Positions 8,547 through 17,467 of a stretch of 64,000 nt of DNA are shown one piece after another. Origin of the DNA: Sulfurovum lithotrophicum (GTDB lineage: Bacteria; Campylobacterota; Campylobacteria; Campylobacterales; Sulfurovaceae); the NCBI RefSeq assembly GCF_000987835.1, contig NZ_CP011308.1:496001-560000 (forward strand), given 5' to 3'. The first letter of the stretch is position 1. Each line of letters opens with the position of its first letter. The translations under genes were made by a program, and so were the position numbers. A model generated the notes under the pieces. The model saw only the letters and a program-made list of their open reading frames with translations. It did not search any database and was not told where the DNA came from.

Positions 8547-9560
8547 TTAAGAACTATATCCGTTTGGATTGTTTGACTGCCATCTCCAGGAATCTTTACA
8601 CATCGTTTCTATCCCCTTTTTTGCTTCCCAGCCTAAAATCTTTTTTGCATAGGAAGGGTCTGCATAGCATTTGGCAATATCTCCGGCTCTGCGTGGTGCG
8701 ATGCAGTAGGAGATTTCTCTGCCTGAAGCTTTTTCAAATGCTTTGACCATATCGAGAACGGAATATCCTGTGCCTGTACCGAGGTTGATGGCCATAACCT
8801 TATTGAAGTCTTTGAGCCTTTTCAGGGCCTTTACGTGTCCGTCGGCCAGGTCCATGACATGGATGTAGTCGCGCACACCTGTCCCGTCATGCGTTTCGTA
8901 GTTATCGCCAAAGACGCTGAGGCAGGAGCGTTTGCCCACAGCCGTCTGGGTAATGAAGGGCATGAGGTTGTTGGGGATGTCGCTGGGGTCTTCGCCTATA
9001 GTTCCCGAGGGGTGTGCACCTACGGGGTTGAAGTAGCGCAGCAGAACGATCTTCCATTCACTGTCCGAGGTATGGAGGTCACGGAGTATCTCTTCGATGA
9101 AAAGTTTGCTTCTGCCGTAGGGATTGGTCGCCGATGTAGGGAACTCTTCTGTGATGGGAGTACTTGCCGGATCGCCGTATACTGTTGCAGAAGAGCTGAA
9201 AATGATAGATTTGCATCCGTGCTCCTCCATCACTTCACAGAGTGTGACAGTACCATGGACATTGTTATCATAGTACCTGAGGGGCTGCTCAACGGATTCG
9301 CCTACAGCTTTGAGCCCTGCAAAATGGATGACCGCATTGATCTTATGGTCAGTAAAGACGGTGTGAAGCGCTTCCTTGTTCCTGATGTCGCCTTCAATAG
9401 TCGTGATCGTCCGGCCGACGATCTTTTCAACCCTGCGGATACTTTCTCTTGAAGAATTGCAGAAATTGTCAAAGACTACCACCTCATAGCCTGCTTCAAC
9501 AAGCAGGATGACAGTATGGGAACCGATATATCCGGCACCGCCGGTGACGAGAACTTTCAT
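8547..9560 (-). CDS. galE: UDP-glucose 4-epimerase
   Basis: GalE interconverts UDP-glucose and UDP-galactose (or the GlcNAc/GalNAc pair) with tightly bound NAD. It starts [16 protein letters not shown] with the GxxGxxG fold; the catalytic Ser sits in FSSSATVYG and the Tyr-Lys pair in [13 protein letters not shown] take ATG 9560, which follows AAGGA with 8 nt spacing and gives 337 residues. The frame stays open 45 bases further upstream, but that part is repeat DNA. It is the first gene of the sugar-nucleotide operon and has an extended -10 promoter about 70 bp upstream. Confidence 0.95.
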   Translation of the reverse strand: MKVLVTGGAGYIGSHTVILLVEAGYEVVVFDNFCNSSRESIRRVEKIVGRTITTIEGDIRNKEALHTVFTDHKINAVIHFAGLKAVGESVEQPLRYYDNNVHGTVTLCEVMEEHGCKSIIFSSSATVYGDPASTPITEEFPTSATNPYGRSKLFIEEILRDLHTSDSEWKIVLLRYFNPVGAHPSGTIGEDPSDIPNNLMPFITQTAVGKRSCLSVFGDNYETHDGTGVRDYIHVMDLADGHVKALKRLKDFNKVMAINLGTGTGYSVLDMVKAFEKASGREISYCIAPRRAGDIAKCYADPSYAKKILGWEAKKGIETMCKDSWRWQSNNPNGYSS

Positions 9561-9582
9561 TGGAAAAATCCTTTGGTCTTGA

Positions 9583-9678
9583 GTGTTACGTGCTACGTAT
9601 TGCATGTTACGGTTTTTAAATAGAGTGTGATTATATCATTTTTCGTAGTACTTGGCATATAACTCGTAACACGCATAT
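9583..9678. repeat. Inverted pair of heptamer-periodic repeats around the galE promoter
   Basis: Plus-strand units GTGTTAC, GTGCTAC, GTATTGC, ATGTTAC (9583-9610) are mirrored on the other strand by ATATGCG, TGTTACG, AGTTATA, TGCCAAG, TACTACG (9644-9678). The two arrays are imperfect inverted copies flanking the galE -10 box. Confidence 0.55.
9630..9638 (-). promoter_or_regulatory. Extended -10 promoter for the sugar-nucleotide operon
   Basis: On the minus strand TGATATAAT (TG-N-TATAAT, -10 at 9630-9635) lies about 70 bp before galE. No good -35 box is present, as usual for Campylobacterota sigma-70 promoters. The predicted transcript would begin near 9623 and include one of the heptamer arrays in its leader. 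Confidence 0.5.
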
Positions 9679-9680
9679 TG

Positions 9681-10262
9681 TTAGAAGCTAAGCTTTAATC
9701 CGCCGTAGAAGCTGTCATTGAAATTGTAGTCACCATAGGTATAATCGGTATCGATATTTCTGTAGCCTACAAAAATGTGCGTATTGGAAATCACCTCCAT
9801 GTCGGCACCGATCCTGAATTCGCTGTAGTCTTCCCCGTCACTGAAAGTAAGTACAGAAGGGGCATAGGCAAGGCCGGCGAAAAAAGAGGTGGTTGGTATG
9901 GTATCAATGAGCGGCAGTGCATAGTTTGCACGTACAAAAAGGGGCAGTGCCGCAAAGTTGTCTGCAAATACGCCTTTTGCTCCAAGGGTGACAGAGAGAC
10001 CTTCCACACCCGGCAGGTTGTTCTGACCGCTGAAGCCAAGAGTAAAAAGGTGTTCTCCGTTATCGTTGTCGTTGCCCCCCGAATAAAGGTAGGTCCCGCT
10101 AATCACATAGGTCGTTCCGCTGGAATAGTCCGCAAGTGAATTGAAGTTGATCTCTGCGGCCAGTTCAACATCTTCATTGTTGACGTCAAGACCGACAGAA
10201 GTTTCGGCATACACAAAACAAGTGATCAAAAGTGTTGAAAAAAGCAGTTCTTTTAAATGCAT
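9681..10262 (-). CDS. Outer-membrane beta-barrel protein, YfaZ-like
   Basis: The 193-residue protein has a signal peptide (MHLKELLFSTLLITCFVYA) and alternating beta strands, ending with Phe (YGGLKLSF) as expected for BAM-inserted barrels. The pattern FRIGADMEVISNTHIFVGYRN resembles the YfaZ family, whose function is unknown. The start has a strong AAAAGGAG site. It lies between the galE and ccoS transcripts as a single gene; a TATAA-containing stretch at 10285-10295 could be its promoter. The family call is from pattern memory and moderate; the outer-membrane barrel call is firmer. Confidence 0.7.
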   Translation of the reverse strand: MHLKELLFSTLLITCFVYAETSVGLDVNNEDVELAAEINFNSLADYSSGTTYVISGTYLYSGGNDNDNGEHLFTLGFSGQNNLPGVEGLSVTLGAKGVFADNFAALPLFVRANYALPLIDTIPTTSFFAGLAYAPSVLTFSDGEDYSEFRIGADMEVISNTHIFVGYRNIDTDYTYGDYNFNDSFYGGLKLSF

Positions 10263-10317
10263 GGCTTCTCCTTTTTAATATTTATTCATATTATAACGAG
10301 AAATAGGTTAAGTTAGG

Positions 10318-10352
10318 TTGTAGTTTATGTGTTATGGGTTAAGTGTTACGAA
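10318..10352. repeat. Heptamer-periodic repeat between the YfaZ-like gene and ccoS
   Basis: Units read TTGTAGT, TTATGTG, TTATGGG, TTAAGTG, TTACGAA. The phase can be extended a little leftwards (AAGTTAGG). It lies in the 120-bp gap between the two genes. Confidence 0.5.
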
Positions 10353-10382
10353 AGGTCGAGCATGAAAAATTTCATAATCGTA

Positions 10383-10634
10383 CTAGTCCGCCGGCATATA
10401 GTTTTTCTTCTTCTTTTCGGATTCTTCGGCTTTTTTCTTCTGTCGTGCCTTTTTCTTCTCATCCATCATGACAGCATCTCTGAGATCTTCTTCATTGTCA
10501 TAACGGGCAGCATCGATGAACTTGGACTGGTCATCGAACTGGCCTGTTTTAACGCCCCAGAGCAGGGCAGCCAGGCCTGTAGCACCCAATAATGTGGAAA
10601 TACCGATCATGACGATGATAATGTTGTCAGACAC
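10383..10634 (-). CDS. ccoS: cbb3-type cytochrome oxidase assembly protein CcoS
   Basis: CcoS is a small inner-membrane protein needed to mature the cbb3 oxidase (cofactor insertion into CcoN). This 83-residue protein has one N-terminal membrane helix (residues about 4-27), then the GxKTGQFDD segment diagnostic of CcoS, then a lysine-rich cytoplasmic tail (KKKARQKKKAEESEKKKK), longer than in many homologues. It starts with GTG 10634; AAGGAG sits 6 nt upstream inside a small hairpin (GCACTC-AAG-GAGTGC, 10638-10652), so initiation might be modulated. It lies 140 bp downstream of ccoI on the same strand, its usual partner. The ccoNOQP structural genes are not in the window. Confidence 0.9.
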   Translation of the reverse strand: MSDNIIIVMIGISTLLGATGLAALLWGVKTGQFDDQSKFIDAARYDNEEDLRDAVMMDEKKKARQKKKAEESEKKKKNYMPAD

Positions 10635-10775
10635 AATGCACTCCTTGAGTGCAAATGAATAGTGAAGTGTGCGCCCGACCGGAGGGACAAGTGCCCTTGG
10701 GGTAAAGAGTGAAGAGTGGAAACATTCATGTATCCTTTTTACGTGATTTTTTTAAAATTATAACCGTGTAACACT
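10635..10775. other. Gap between ccoI and ccoS with a short heptamer repeat
   Basis: The 141-bp gap holds the ccoS Shine-Dalgarno hairpin and two or three seven-base units (AAAGAGT, GAAGAGT, GGAAACA at 10704-10724). No coding potential or clear terminator is seen. Confidence 0.4.
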
Positions 10776-13193
10776 TTAATGCTCATTCTTGAATTTCAAT
10801 AATTTGATCCGCATTGAGTTGCCTACGACGACGAGAGAACTCAAACTCATAGAGAGTGCGGCAACAAGCGGATTGACGAAACCGGCCATGGCGAGAGGTA
10901 CAGCAACGAGGTTGTAGAGCAGTGAAAAACCGAGGTTCTCTCTGACGGCGCGATAGGTACGTTTGGATAGCCTGTAGGCTTCGTAGATGCTTTGTGGTTT
11001 TTCGTCCAACAATACAACATCGCTGACAGAGATGGCCACATCTGCACCGTTACCCATGGCAATGGCGATATCCGATTTGGCAAGAGCGATCGTATCGTTG
11101 ATGCCGTCTCCAGCCATGACAACGATATGGCCTTCTTTGTGGAAGTTGTCGATCATCTCCGCTTTCTGCTGCGGAAGCAGTTTGGCATAGACATGGTCGA
11201 TCCCTACAGCTTTGGCTACCTTGTTGGCACTCTTTTCATGGTCACCGGTGAGCATGAGCACTTTGATCCCAAGAGAGCGGATGTTTTGGATTGCTTCTCT
11301 GGCACCTTCCCGGATAGTATCGCTCAGTTCGAATTTTGCCATCAGCTTACCATCGATCGCAAAATAGAAAAGGGTATTTTCAGAAGTTTCGTCACATGCA
11401 ATGCCGAAATCTTTCATAAAAGAAGCGTTCCCTCCGACAAGTTTCTGACCGTTATACACAGCTTCGATCCCTTTTGCCTGAATGGTTTTTATCTTGTCAA
11501 GGGTAAGTGTCTGGAATGTATCTTCATTACCTTCGAGATATCTTTTGATCCCGTTGGAGATGGGATGGTTCGAAGTGGAGACAAGGGCATAGAGAAGCAC
11601 TCTGTCGTACTCATTGTAATGTACTTCTTTTACTACTGAGGGTTTTCCTTCGGTAATAGTACCGGTTTTGTCGAGTGCGAGCAGGTCACTTTTGGCCATG
11701 GTCTCCAGAAATCCTGCTTCTTTAAAGAGGATGTTGCGTTTGGCAGCCATTCCTATGCCCACCAGTGTTGCCATAGGGGTTGCCAGTCCCAGGGCGCAGG
11801 GACAGGCGATGACAATGACGGAGATACCGATGATGAGTGCCTGTTCGAAATTGCCGGCAAAGAGCCACCATCCCGTAAAAGTCAGCAGTGCGATGATGAG
11901 AATGATGCTGGAGAAATACCCTGAAACAGTATCGGCAAGCTGTTCGATACGCGGTTTTTTGGTGATGGATTCCTCCAGAAGGGAGACGATGGAGTGGAGC
12001 AGGGAAGAGGAGGCGTCTTTGGTCGCTTCGTAACGTACCACTGAATCAAGACAGATGGATCCGCTTAGAATGCTATCGCCTTTCTGTTTGAAGACCGCTT
12101 CGCTCTCTCCGGTCAGAGAGCTTTCATCAAAAGAACCTTCGCCGGAGGTTACAATACCGTCAATGACCACTTTTTCCCCGGGTTTCAGTTCGATGATATC
12201 TCCCAAAGAGACATTCTCTACGGAAACGAGCACTTTTTCATTATTTTGGATAACGGTCACTTCGGTCGGTGTACTTCCCATGATGGAGTCAAGCGTGTCA
12301 ACCGCATGCTTTTTGCTGAGTACTTCAAGGTATTTGCCTACAAGAACGAAAGTGATGATCATGGCAACTGAGTCAAAATAGACCTCGCCATGCTGCGTGA
12401 CCATGGCATAGATAGAGTAGAGGTAGGCCGAAAGTGCACCGGAGGCGACCAGTGTATCCATATTGACTATATTGTTCTTGTAGCCATAGTATGCTCCCCG
12501 GAAGAAGACCCAGCCGCTGTAGAAGAGTACAGGCGTAGCCAGAATAAACTCGGCTACATTCAAAATGTCCTTGAACCGCTGCTCCATGCCGCTGAAGTAC
12601 CCTGCATAATGGGCGATGGCGATCCACATGATGTTCATAGAGCCAAAGACAGCGACCAGAATACGGGAGTAGTACTCTTTTTTGGTCTTGTTTGCCCGTT
12701 CTTCCTGAAGCGCGGGGTCATAGGGGTAGGCATTGTAGCCGATGGAACGGATGGTCTCGATGATCTTCGAGAGCTGGATCACTTCGGGGTCCCAGACCAC
12801 TTTGGCTTTGTTGTTGGTGTAGTTGATGGTCGCTTCGATCACCCCGTCCGTTTTATGCAGTACCTTTTCGTTGAGCCAGACACAGGCTGAACAGTGGATA
12901 CCCTCTATGATGAGGTTGATCTCGTAAAGCCCGTCCTCATGCTCTTTGATATATTTGTTCTTGAATCCCTCAAGGTCAAATTTTTCCAGGTCTTCACTGC
13001 TCTGTATGGCTGGTTGCAGTGGTGTGTCTCCCAATTTGTCATAAAAAGTATCGAGCCCCTCGCTCTCAAGCAGATGGTAGACGCCCTGACAGCCTTTGCA
13101 GCAGAAGTAGAGTGTTTTATCATCCTGCTTTTCGGTAATCATCACTGATTCGTCAAATTTCAGGTTGCAGTGGGTACAGGCGATCTGGGCCAA
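10776..13193 (-). CDS. ccoI: Copper-transporting P-type ATPase for cbb3 oxidase assembly
   Basis: CcoI (P1B-type ATPase) exports copper across the inner membrane for assembly of the cbb3 oxidase CuB centre. The N-terminus has the CcoI-specific cysteine region (CTHCNLKF and CCKGCQGVYH), then an HMA domain with GIHCSACVW near residue 100. Membrane segments carry the ion-binding CPC (IACPCALGLATP). The phosphorylation site is DKTGTITEGKP, and MLTGDH and GDGINDTIALAKSDIAIA complete the ATPase core. At 805 residues it is typical. ccoS follows 141 bp downstream. The start, just after a TTAATATAT run, is the first plausible one and puts the cysteine region right at the N-terminus. Confidence 0.93.
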   Translation of the reverse strand: MAQIACTHCNLKFDESVMITEKQDDKTLYFCCKGCQGVYHLLESEGLDTFYDKLGDTPLQPAIQSSEDLEKFDLEGFKNKYIKEHEDGLYEINLIIEGIHCSACVWLNEKVLHKTDGVIEATINYTNNKAKVVWDPEVIQLSKIIETIRSIGYNAYPYDPALQEERANKTKKEYYSRILVAVFGSMNIMWIAIAHYAGYFSGMEQRFKDILNVAEFILATPVLFYSGWVFFRGAYYGYKNNIVNMDTLVASGALSAYLYSIYAMVTQHGEVYFDSVAMIITFVLVGKYLEVLSKKHAVDTLDSIMGSTPTEVTVIQNNEKVLVSVENVSLGDIIELKPGEKVVIDGIVTSGEGSFDESSLTGESEAVFKQKGDSILSGSICLDSVVRYEATKDASSSLLHSIVSLLEESITKKPRIEQLADTVSGYFSSIILIIALLTFTGWWLFAGNFEQALIIGISVIVIACPCALGLATPMATLVGIGMAAKRNILFKEAGFLETMAKSDLLALDKTGTITEGKPSVVKEVHYNEYDRVLLYALVSTSNHPISNGIKRYLEGNEDTFQTLTLDKIKTIQAKGIEAVYNGQKLVGGNASFMKDFGIACDETSENTLFYFAIDGKLMAKFELSDTIREGAREAIQNIRSLGIKVLMLTGDHEKSANKVAKAVGIDHVYAKLLPQQKAEMIDNFHKEGHIVVMAGDGINDTIALAKSDIAIAMGNGADVAISVSDVVLLDEKPQSIYEAYRLSKRTYRAVRENLGFSLLYNLVAVPLAMAGFVNPLVAALSMSLSSLVVVGNSMRIKLLKFKNEH

Positions 13194-13236
13194 ATGAGTC
13201 CTTAATATATGGTGTATGGGTTTATTTGTGTTCGGA

Positions 13237-13258
13237 TTTTACCCAAATGTGGGTAAAA
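13237..13258. promoter_or_regulatory. Palindrome between divergent ccoI and membrane-protein gene
   Basis: TTTTACCC - 6 nt - GGGTAAAA is a perfect 8-bp inverted repeat placed in the short divergent gap, 44 bp from the ccoI start and 7 bp from the ATG at 13265. It looks like a dimeric-regulator operator that could control both directions; a copper- or oxygen-responsive regulator would make sense, but that is inference. Confidence 0.45.
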
Positions 13259-13264
13259 TTTGCC

Positions 13265-13657
13265 ATGGAAACAGCACTGACACTCACTCTTATCTTGGTA
13301 TTTCTCGAGCTTTTTGAAGCCTTTATGCAACGGTCGGATACGCTTTACGGGGTGATGGAAAAACTTTACGGATGGTACCGAAAAAGTATTTTTCTCTTTT
13401 TTCTAATGCATCCGGCATTCTACTTCATACTTTTTGTCATTGTCGCAACGGATAGACTGAATATCTATATGATCCTGATACTGGCATTCAAGATCTTCGA
13501 TCTGTTCTACAAGCTGGAGTTGATCAAAAAAATCTTCATCAGAGGAGATCTCTCCCCGGATCTTTCCGCTATGCTGGAGTGGAAGATCCCTTCATGGTTT
13601 TTTTTGATGGGAGTGAGCTTGTATCCGCCGCTATTATATTATGGGTTGATGTCTTAA
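13265..13657 (+). CDS. Small multi-spanning membrane protein, unknown function
   Basis: About 130 residues with three or four hydrophobic segments (roughly residues 3-22, 42-62, 66-82 and 108-126) separated by short charged loops such as YGWYRKS and KKIFIRGDLSPD. No domain family is recognised. I prefer ATG 13265 (METALTLTLIL); upstream in-frame starts at 13247 (ATG) and 13226 (TTG) are possible but fall inside a palindrome. It is divergent from ccoI and convergent with gdhA, and may share regulation with ccoI. The stop is followed by 100 bp of AT-rich DNA. Confidence 0.7.
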   Translation: METALTLTLILVFLELFEAFMQRSDTLYGVMEKLYGWYRKSIFLFFLMHPAFYFILFVIVATDRLNIYMILILAFKIFDLFYKLELIKKIFIRGDLSPDLSAMLEWKIPSWFFLMGVSLYPPLLYYGLMS

Positions 13658-13759
13658 ATGGTGCGGTGGAGGCACAGCATCCTACGGTTCTTTTTTTATA
13701 CTATATTATATTCAGGTTATATAAAAAAATACGTGAAAAATTTCAACATTCAACATTTA
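13658..13759. other. Convergent gap: AT-rich inverted repeat and heptamer units
   Basis: Between the membrane-protein gene and gdhA lies TTTTTTTATA (13691-13700) paired with TATAAAAAAA (13720-13729), a possible weak bidirectional terminator. It is followed by AACATTC and AACATTT (13745-13758), seven-base units matching those translated inside manC (shared core ACATTCAACATTTA). Confidence 0.4.
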
Positions 13760-15121
13760 TCATACCGCTCCCTGATCGATCATCGAATCCGCTACTTTCC
13801 TGAAGCCGGCGATGTTTGCTCCTGTGACCAGGTCGCCTTCGACGCCGAACTCTTTTGAAGTGTCATAGGCAGTGTCAAAGATGTTTCGCATGATCTGGCG
13901 CAGTTTAATGTCTACTTCGTCAAAGGTCCAGTTTTCCATACTGGCATTTTGGCTCATTTCGAGCTGACTGGTGGCAACCCCGCCGGCATTGGCCGCTTTT
14001 CCCGGGCCAAAGAGGACATTGTTGGTTTTGAGATATTCAACCGCTTCAGGGGTGGTAGGCATGTTTGCACCTTCATTGACTAGTATGCATCCGTTCGCAA
14101 CGAGTATTTTGGCATCTTCAAGGTTGAGTTCGTTCTGGGTGGCACAGGGAAAAGCGATATCGCAGGGGATACTCCATGTCTGATGGTGTCCTTCGGAGTA
14201 GTGGCTCACCGGTGTGTAAATGCTGTCAGGATGTACCTGTGAATAGGCTTCAAGGGACTGGTGGTTGATCTCCTTGATCGCTTTGAGAGAATTGACATCG
14301 ATCCCGGTTTTATGATAGATCGTTCCTTTGCTGTCACTGCAGGTGACCGGGATGGCTTCCATCTCGTAGAGTTTTTCAATGGTATAGATGGCCACGTTAC
14401 CGGAACCCGATACCGTGCAGATTTTCCCTTTCAGCGCATCATCGTATTTGGCCAGAATATTCTCCGCAAAGTAGACCGTACCGTAGCCTGTTGCCTCTTT
14501 TCTGGCACAGGAACCGCCCCAGTTCAGTGCTTTACCCGTAATGACACCTTCAAAGTGTCCTGTCAGTTTTTTGTACTCTCCGAAGAGGTAGCCGATCTCT
14601 CTGGCACCTACGCCGATATCGCCGGCGGGCACATCTCTTGTTTTTCCGATATGTTTAAAGAGTTCGGACATGAATGCCTGACAGAAACGCATGATCTCAT
14701 TGTCACTTTTCCCTTTGGGATCGAAGTTGCTTCCTCCTTTTGCACCGCCTATCTGCAGACCGGTAAGGGCATTTTTGAAGATCTGCTCAAAACCGAGGAA
14801 CTTGATAATACCGAGGTTAACCGTGGGGTGAAAACGCAGACCGCCCTTGTATTGGCCAATGGCCGAATTGAACTGTACGCGGTAGCCAAGGTTGGTTTGT
14901 ACTTTTCCGTTGTCATCGATCCAGCAGACACGGAAGATGATGGTCCGTTCCGGTACCACGAGTCTTTCCAGAATATTATGGAAGTCGTAACGGTTGTCCT
15001 CTTCCATCAATGGTACCAGAGAATGCAGTACCTCATGTGCTGCCTGATAGAACTCTTCCTGCCCTGGACTGCAGATTTGAATATTGCGCAATACTTTATC
15101 GATATGGGATTGGACTGACAT
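13760..15121 (-). CDS. gdhA: NADP-specific glutamate dehydrogenase
   Basis: This hexameric glutamate dehydrogenase aminates 2-oxoglutarate to glutamate for ammonium assimilation. Family motifs are intact: the substrate-binding region GGLRFHPTVNLGIIKFLGFE, the catalytic-lysine segment IGGAKGGSNFDPKGKSD, DVPAGDIGVGAREIGYLFG, and the nucleotide fold around VSGSGNVAIYTIEKL. I start at ATG 15121, with AGGAG 9 nt upstream, giving 453 residues, close to the usual 445-450. The frame is open a further 72 nt, but that overlaps the divergent rho promoter. A near-perfect dyad (15145-15167) sits just upstream and may be its operator. Confidence 0.95.
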   Translation of the reverse strand: MSVQSHIDKVLRNIQICSPGQEEFYQAAHEVLHSLVPLMEEDNRYDFHNILERLVVPERTIIFRVCWIDDNGKVQTNLGYRVQFNSAIGQYKGGLRFHPTVNLGIIKFLGFEQIFKNALTGLQIGGAKGGSNFDPKGKSDNEIMRFCQAFMSELFKHIGKTRDVPAGDIGVGAREIGYLFGEYKKLTGHFEGVITGKALNWGGSCARKEATGYGTVYFAENILAKYDDALKGKICTVSGSGNVAIYTIEKLYEMEAIPVTCSDSKGTIYHKTGIDVNSLKAIKEINHQSLEAYSQVHPDSIYTPVSHYSEGHHQTWSIPCDIAFPCATQNELNLEDAKILVANGCILVNEGANMPTTPEAVEYLKTNNVLFGPGKAANAGGVATSQLEMSQNASMENWTFDEVDIKLRQIMRNIFDTAYDTSKEFGVEGDLVTGANIAGFRKVADSMIDQGAV

Positions 15122-15144
15122 ATGATCGGCTCCTGGTTTTATTA

Positions 15145-15167
15145 ATATCCCGATTTTATCAGGATAT
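15145..15167. promoter_or_regulatory. Dyad upstream of gdhA
   Basis: ATATCCCGAT - TTT - ATCAGGATAT is a 10-bp inverted repeat with one mismatch, 24 bp before the gdhA ATG and between the gdhA start and the divergent rho promoter. Its position fits an operator or a leader hairpin of gdhA. Confidence 0.4.
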
Positions 15168-15177
15168 CGCTGTAAGT

Positions 15178-15206
15178 TTGACATTTCAGCCAAAAAGGAT
15201 TATAAT
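15178..15206 (+). promoter_or_regulatory. Consensus sigma-70 promoter for rho
   Basis: TTGACA (15178-15183), a 17-bp spacer and TATAAT (15201-15206) match the consensus exactly, which is unusual in this genome. It predicts a leader of about 120 nt before the rho ATG. Confidence 0.8.
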
Positions 15207-15229
15207 AACATCACTACACAAAAATAATC

Positions 15230-15252
15230 TATTACCGCATAGAGCAGTAATA
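15230..15252 (+). promoter_or_regulatory. Hairpin in the rho leader
   Basis: TATTACCGC - ATAGA - GCAGTAATA forms a 9-bp stem with one mismatch early in the predicted rho mRNA leader. Rho autoregulation through its leader is known in other bacteria; a role for this hairpin is inference. Confidence 0.35.
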
Positions 15253-15332
15253 ACCATTATCCGTGCAAAATCTTCAGGGAACTTCAATATTAGAGATTTC
15301 CTTCAATTTCATATCCAATTACAAGAGGAACA

Positions 15333-16658
15333 ATGAGCGATAACAACAAAAAACCTGCCAGTGGCAATAATGCCGGTAGAAAGAACAGAACACACGTGCC
15401 CGTACAGGGTTACAAGATCGAAGAACTTCAGCAAAAACCCCTGGAAGATCTTGTCACTATTGCCAAAGAGGTCAAGGTAGAGAACCCCAACGAATACCAG
15501 AGACGCGACCTGATATTCGAGATCCTGAAATCACAGGTGAACCAGGGAGGATTCATCCTCTATACAGGTATCCTTGAAGTGATGAACGACGGTTACGGTT
15601 TCCTGCGTTCCATCGACGGGAATTTTGCCAACTCCAGCAACGACACTTATGTTTCAGCGACGCAGGTCAAAAGATTTGCCCTCAGAAACGGTGATATCGT
15701 GACCGGTCAGGTACGCCCACCCAAAGACCAGGAGAAGTACTATGCGCTTCTCAAGATCGAAGCGATCAACTATGTCGCACCCGAAAAATCCAAGCAGAGA
15801 CCGCTTTTTGACAACCTTACACCGCTCTATGCCAATGAAAAGCTCAAACTTGAGTACAATCCTATGCGCATGACAGGCCGTGTACTCGACCTCTTTACCC
15901 CCATAGGAAAAGGGCAGAGAGCCCTGGTCGTTGCACCGCCGAGAACAGGTAAGACAGAGCTGCTCAAAGAACTGGCACACGGGATCACGCACAACAACCC
16001 GGATGCTTCACTGATGGTACTGCTTGTAGATGAGAGACCCGAAGAAGTTACAGATATGCAACGCTCGGTCAAGGGTGAAGTCTATGCCTCCACGTTCGAC
16101 CTTCCCGCACAGAACCATGTCAGGACTGCTGAGATGGTCATCGAGAAAGCCAAAAGACGCGTGGAAATGGGAAAAGATGTCATCATACTGCTTGACTCCA
16201 TTACCAGACTGGCGCGTGCCTACAACACGGTAACGCCCAGTTCAGGAAAAGTTCTCTCCGGTGGTGTCGATGCCAATGCGCTTCATAAACCTAAAAGGTT
16301 CTTCGGTGCGGCAAGAAACATTGAAGAGGGCGGTTCACTGACTATCATCGCAACAGCACTCATAGATACGGGAAGCCGTATGGATGAAGTGATCTTTGAA
16401 GAGTTCAAAGGTACGGGTAACTCCGAAGTGGTACTCAGCAGACACATTTCCGAAAGACGAATCTACCCTGCGATCGATGTCACCAAGTCCGGAACGAGAA
16501 AAGAGGAGCTTCTTGTTGATCCTGAAACACTTCAGAAAGTCTGGGCACTCAGAAATGCGATGCAGAATATGGAAGAAGTGGAAGGACTCAAATTCCTCTT
16601 CTCCAAAATGATGAAGACAAAGAGCAATGAAGAGTTCCTTGCAATGATGAACGAGTAG
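15333..16658 (+). CDS. rho: Transcription termination factor Rho
   Basis: Rho is the hexameric RNA-dependent ATPase that ends transcription of untranslated RNA. After a basic N-terminus ([14 protein letters not shown]) come the Rho N-terminal domain, the cold-shock-like RNA-binding domain with GFLRS (around residues 80-90), and the RecA-type motor. Visible motor motifs are [12 protein letters not shown] (Walker A), [25 protein letters not shown] (Walker B) and [14 protein letters not shown]. The 441 residues are slightly longer than the E. coli protein (419). It has a consensus promoter and a long leader. murI follows 10 nt after the stop and is probably co-transcribed. Confidence 0.97.
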   Translation: MSDNNKKPASGNNAGRKNRTHVPVQGYKIEELQQKPLEDLVTIAKEVKVENPNEYQRRDLIFEILKSQVNQGGFILYTGILEVMNDGYGFLRSIDGNFANSSNDTYVSATQVKRFALRNGDIVTGQVRPPKDQEKYYALLKIEAINYVAPEKSKQRPLFDNLTPLYANEKLKLEYNPMRMTGRVLDLFTPIGKGQRALVVAPPRTGKTELLKELAHGITHNNPDASLMVLLVDERPEEVTDMQRSVKGEVYASTFDLPAQNHVRTAEMVIEKAKRRVEMGKDVIILLDSITRLARAYNTVTPSSGKVLSGGVDANALHKPKRFFGAARNIEEGGSLTIIATALIDTGSRMDEVIFEEFKGTGNSEVVLSRHISERRIYPAIDVTKSGTRKEELLVDPETLQKVWALRNAMQNMEEVEGLKFLFSKMMKTKSNEEFLAMMNE

Positions 16659-16668
16659 GTTCATTCCT

Positions 16669-17460
16669 ATGCGTGTAGGTGTCTTTGATTCCGGATTGGG
16701 CGGTCTGACGGTCGTTCAGGCACTGGCCCGGGCGGTCAGGGGTGCAGACATTTTTTACATTGCCGATACAAAACATGCACCCTACGGTGAAAAAACACCT
16801 AAACAGATCCTGCAGTACAGCCTCGATATTACAGCCTATTTTATCAAAAAACACCAGATCGATGCATTGATCATTGCTTGCAATACGGCAACCTCCGCTG
16901 CGATAAAAACACTTAGAGAAACCTATCCGGAACTGATCATCATCGGTACGGAACCGGGCATCAAGCCGGCGCTGGAGCAGACCAGAACAGGCAATATCGG
17001 TGTGCTTGCCACGCCTGCCACACTGTTGGGAGAAAAGTATCAGGATCTTGTCAATGTCCTTTCTGCCAAAGAGACGGTCATACTGTATGAACAAGCCTGT
17101 CCCGGTCTGGTAGAACAGATCGAGAACGGTGAGATCGAAAGTAAAAAAACGCATGAAATGCTCGAGGGTTGGCTCCATTCCATGCGTGAGAACAGTGTCG
17201 ATACTATCGTGCTCGGGTGTACGCATTATCCTTTGGTGGCACACAAGATCGAAGAGATCATGCAGAGGAAAATGAACCTTATCCATACCGGAGATGCCAT
17301 TGCGAAACGACTGCTTGATCTTGCCAAAGAGAGAGGCCATCGTAATGAAGGTGCGCTACATGTGTATGTCTACGCTACCGGACAGATCCGTAAAGAAAGT
17401 GTTGATATTCTCATTGAAAGTTACGAGTATATTTCCCCTGTATCACTGCAAAAGATGTAA
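16669..17460 (+). CDS. murI: Glutamate racemase
   Basis: MurI makes D-glutamate for peptidoglycan. The cofactor-independent racemase motifs are intact: VFDSGLGGLTV (Asp7, Ser8), ACNTATSAA with catalytic Cys71, and GCTHYPL with catalytic Cys184 and His186. The length of 263 residues is normal. It starts 10 nt after rho with no promoter between them, so it depends on the rho transcript. It converges on trpS, and the transcript probably ends in a stem-loop overlapping the last codons of trpS. Confidence 0.96.
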   Translation: MRVGVFDSGLGGLTVVQALARAVRGADIFYIADTKHAPYGEKTPKQILQYSLDITAYFIKKHQIDALIIACNTATSAAIKTLRETYPELIIIGTEPGIKPALEQTRTGNIGVLATPATLLGEKYQDLVNVLSAKETVILYEQACPGLVEQIENGEIESKKTHEMLEGWLHSMRENSVDTIVLGCTHYPLVAHKIEEIMQRKMNLIHTGDAIAKRLLDLAKERGHRNEGALHVYVYATGQIRKESVDILIESYEYISPVSLQKM

Positions 17461-17467
17461 ATGACCA

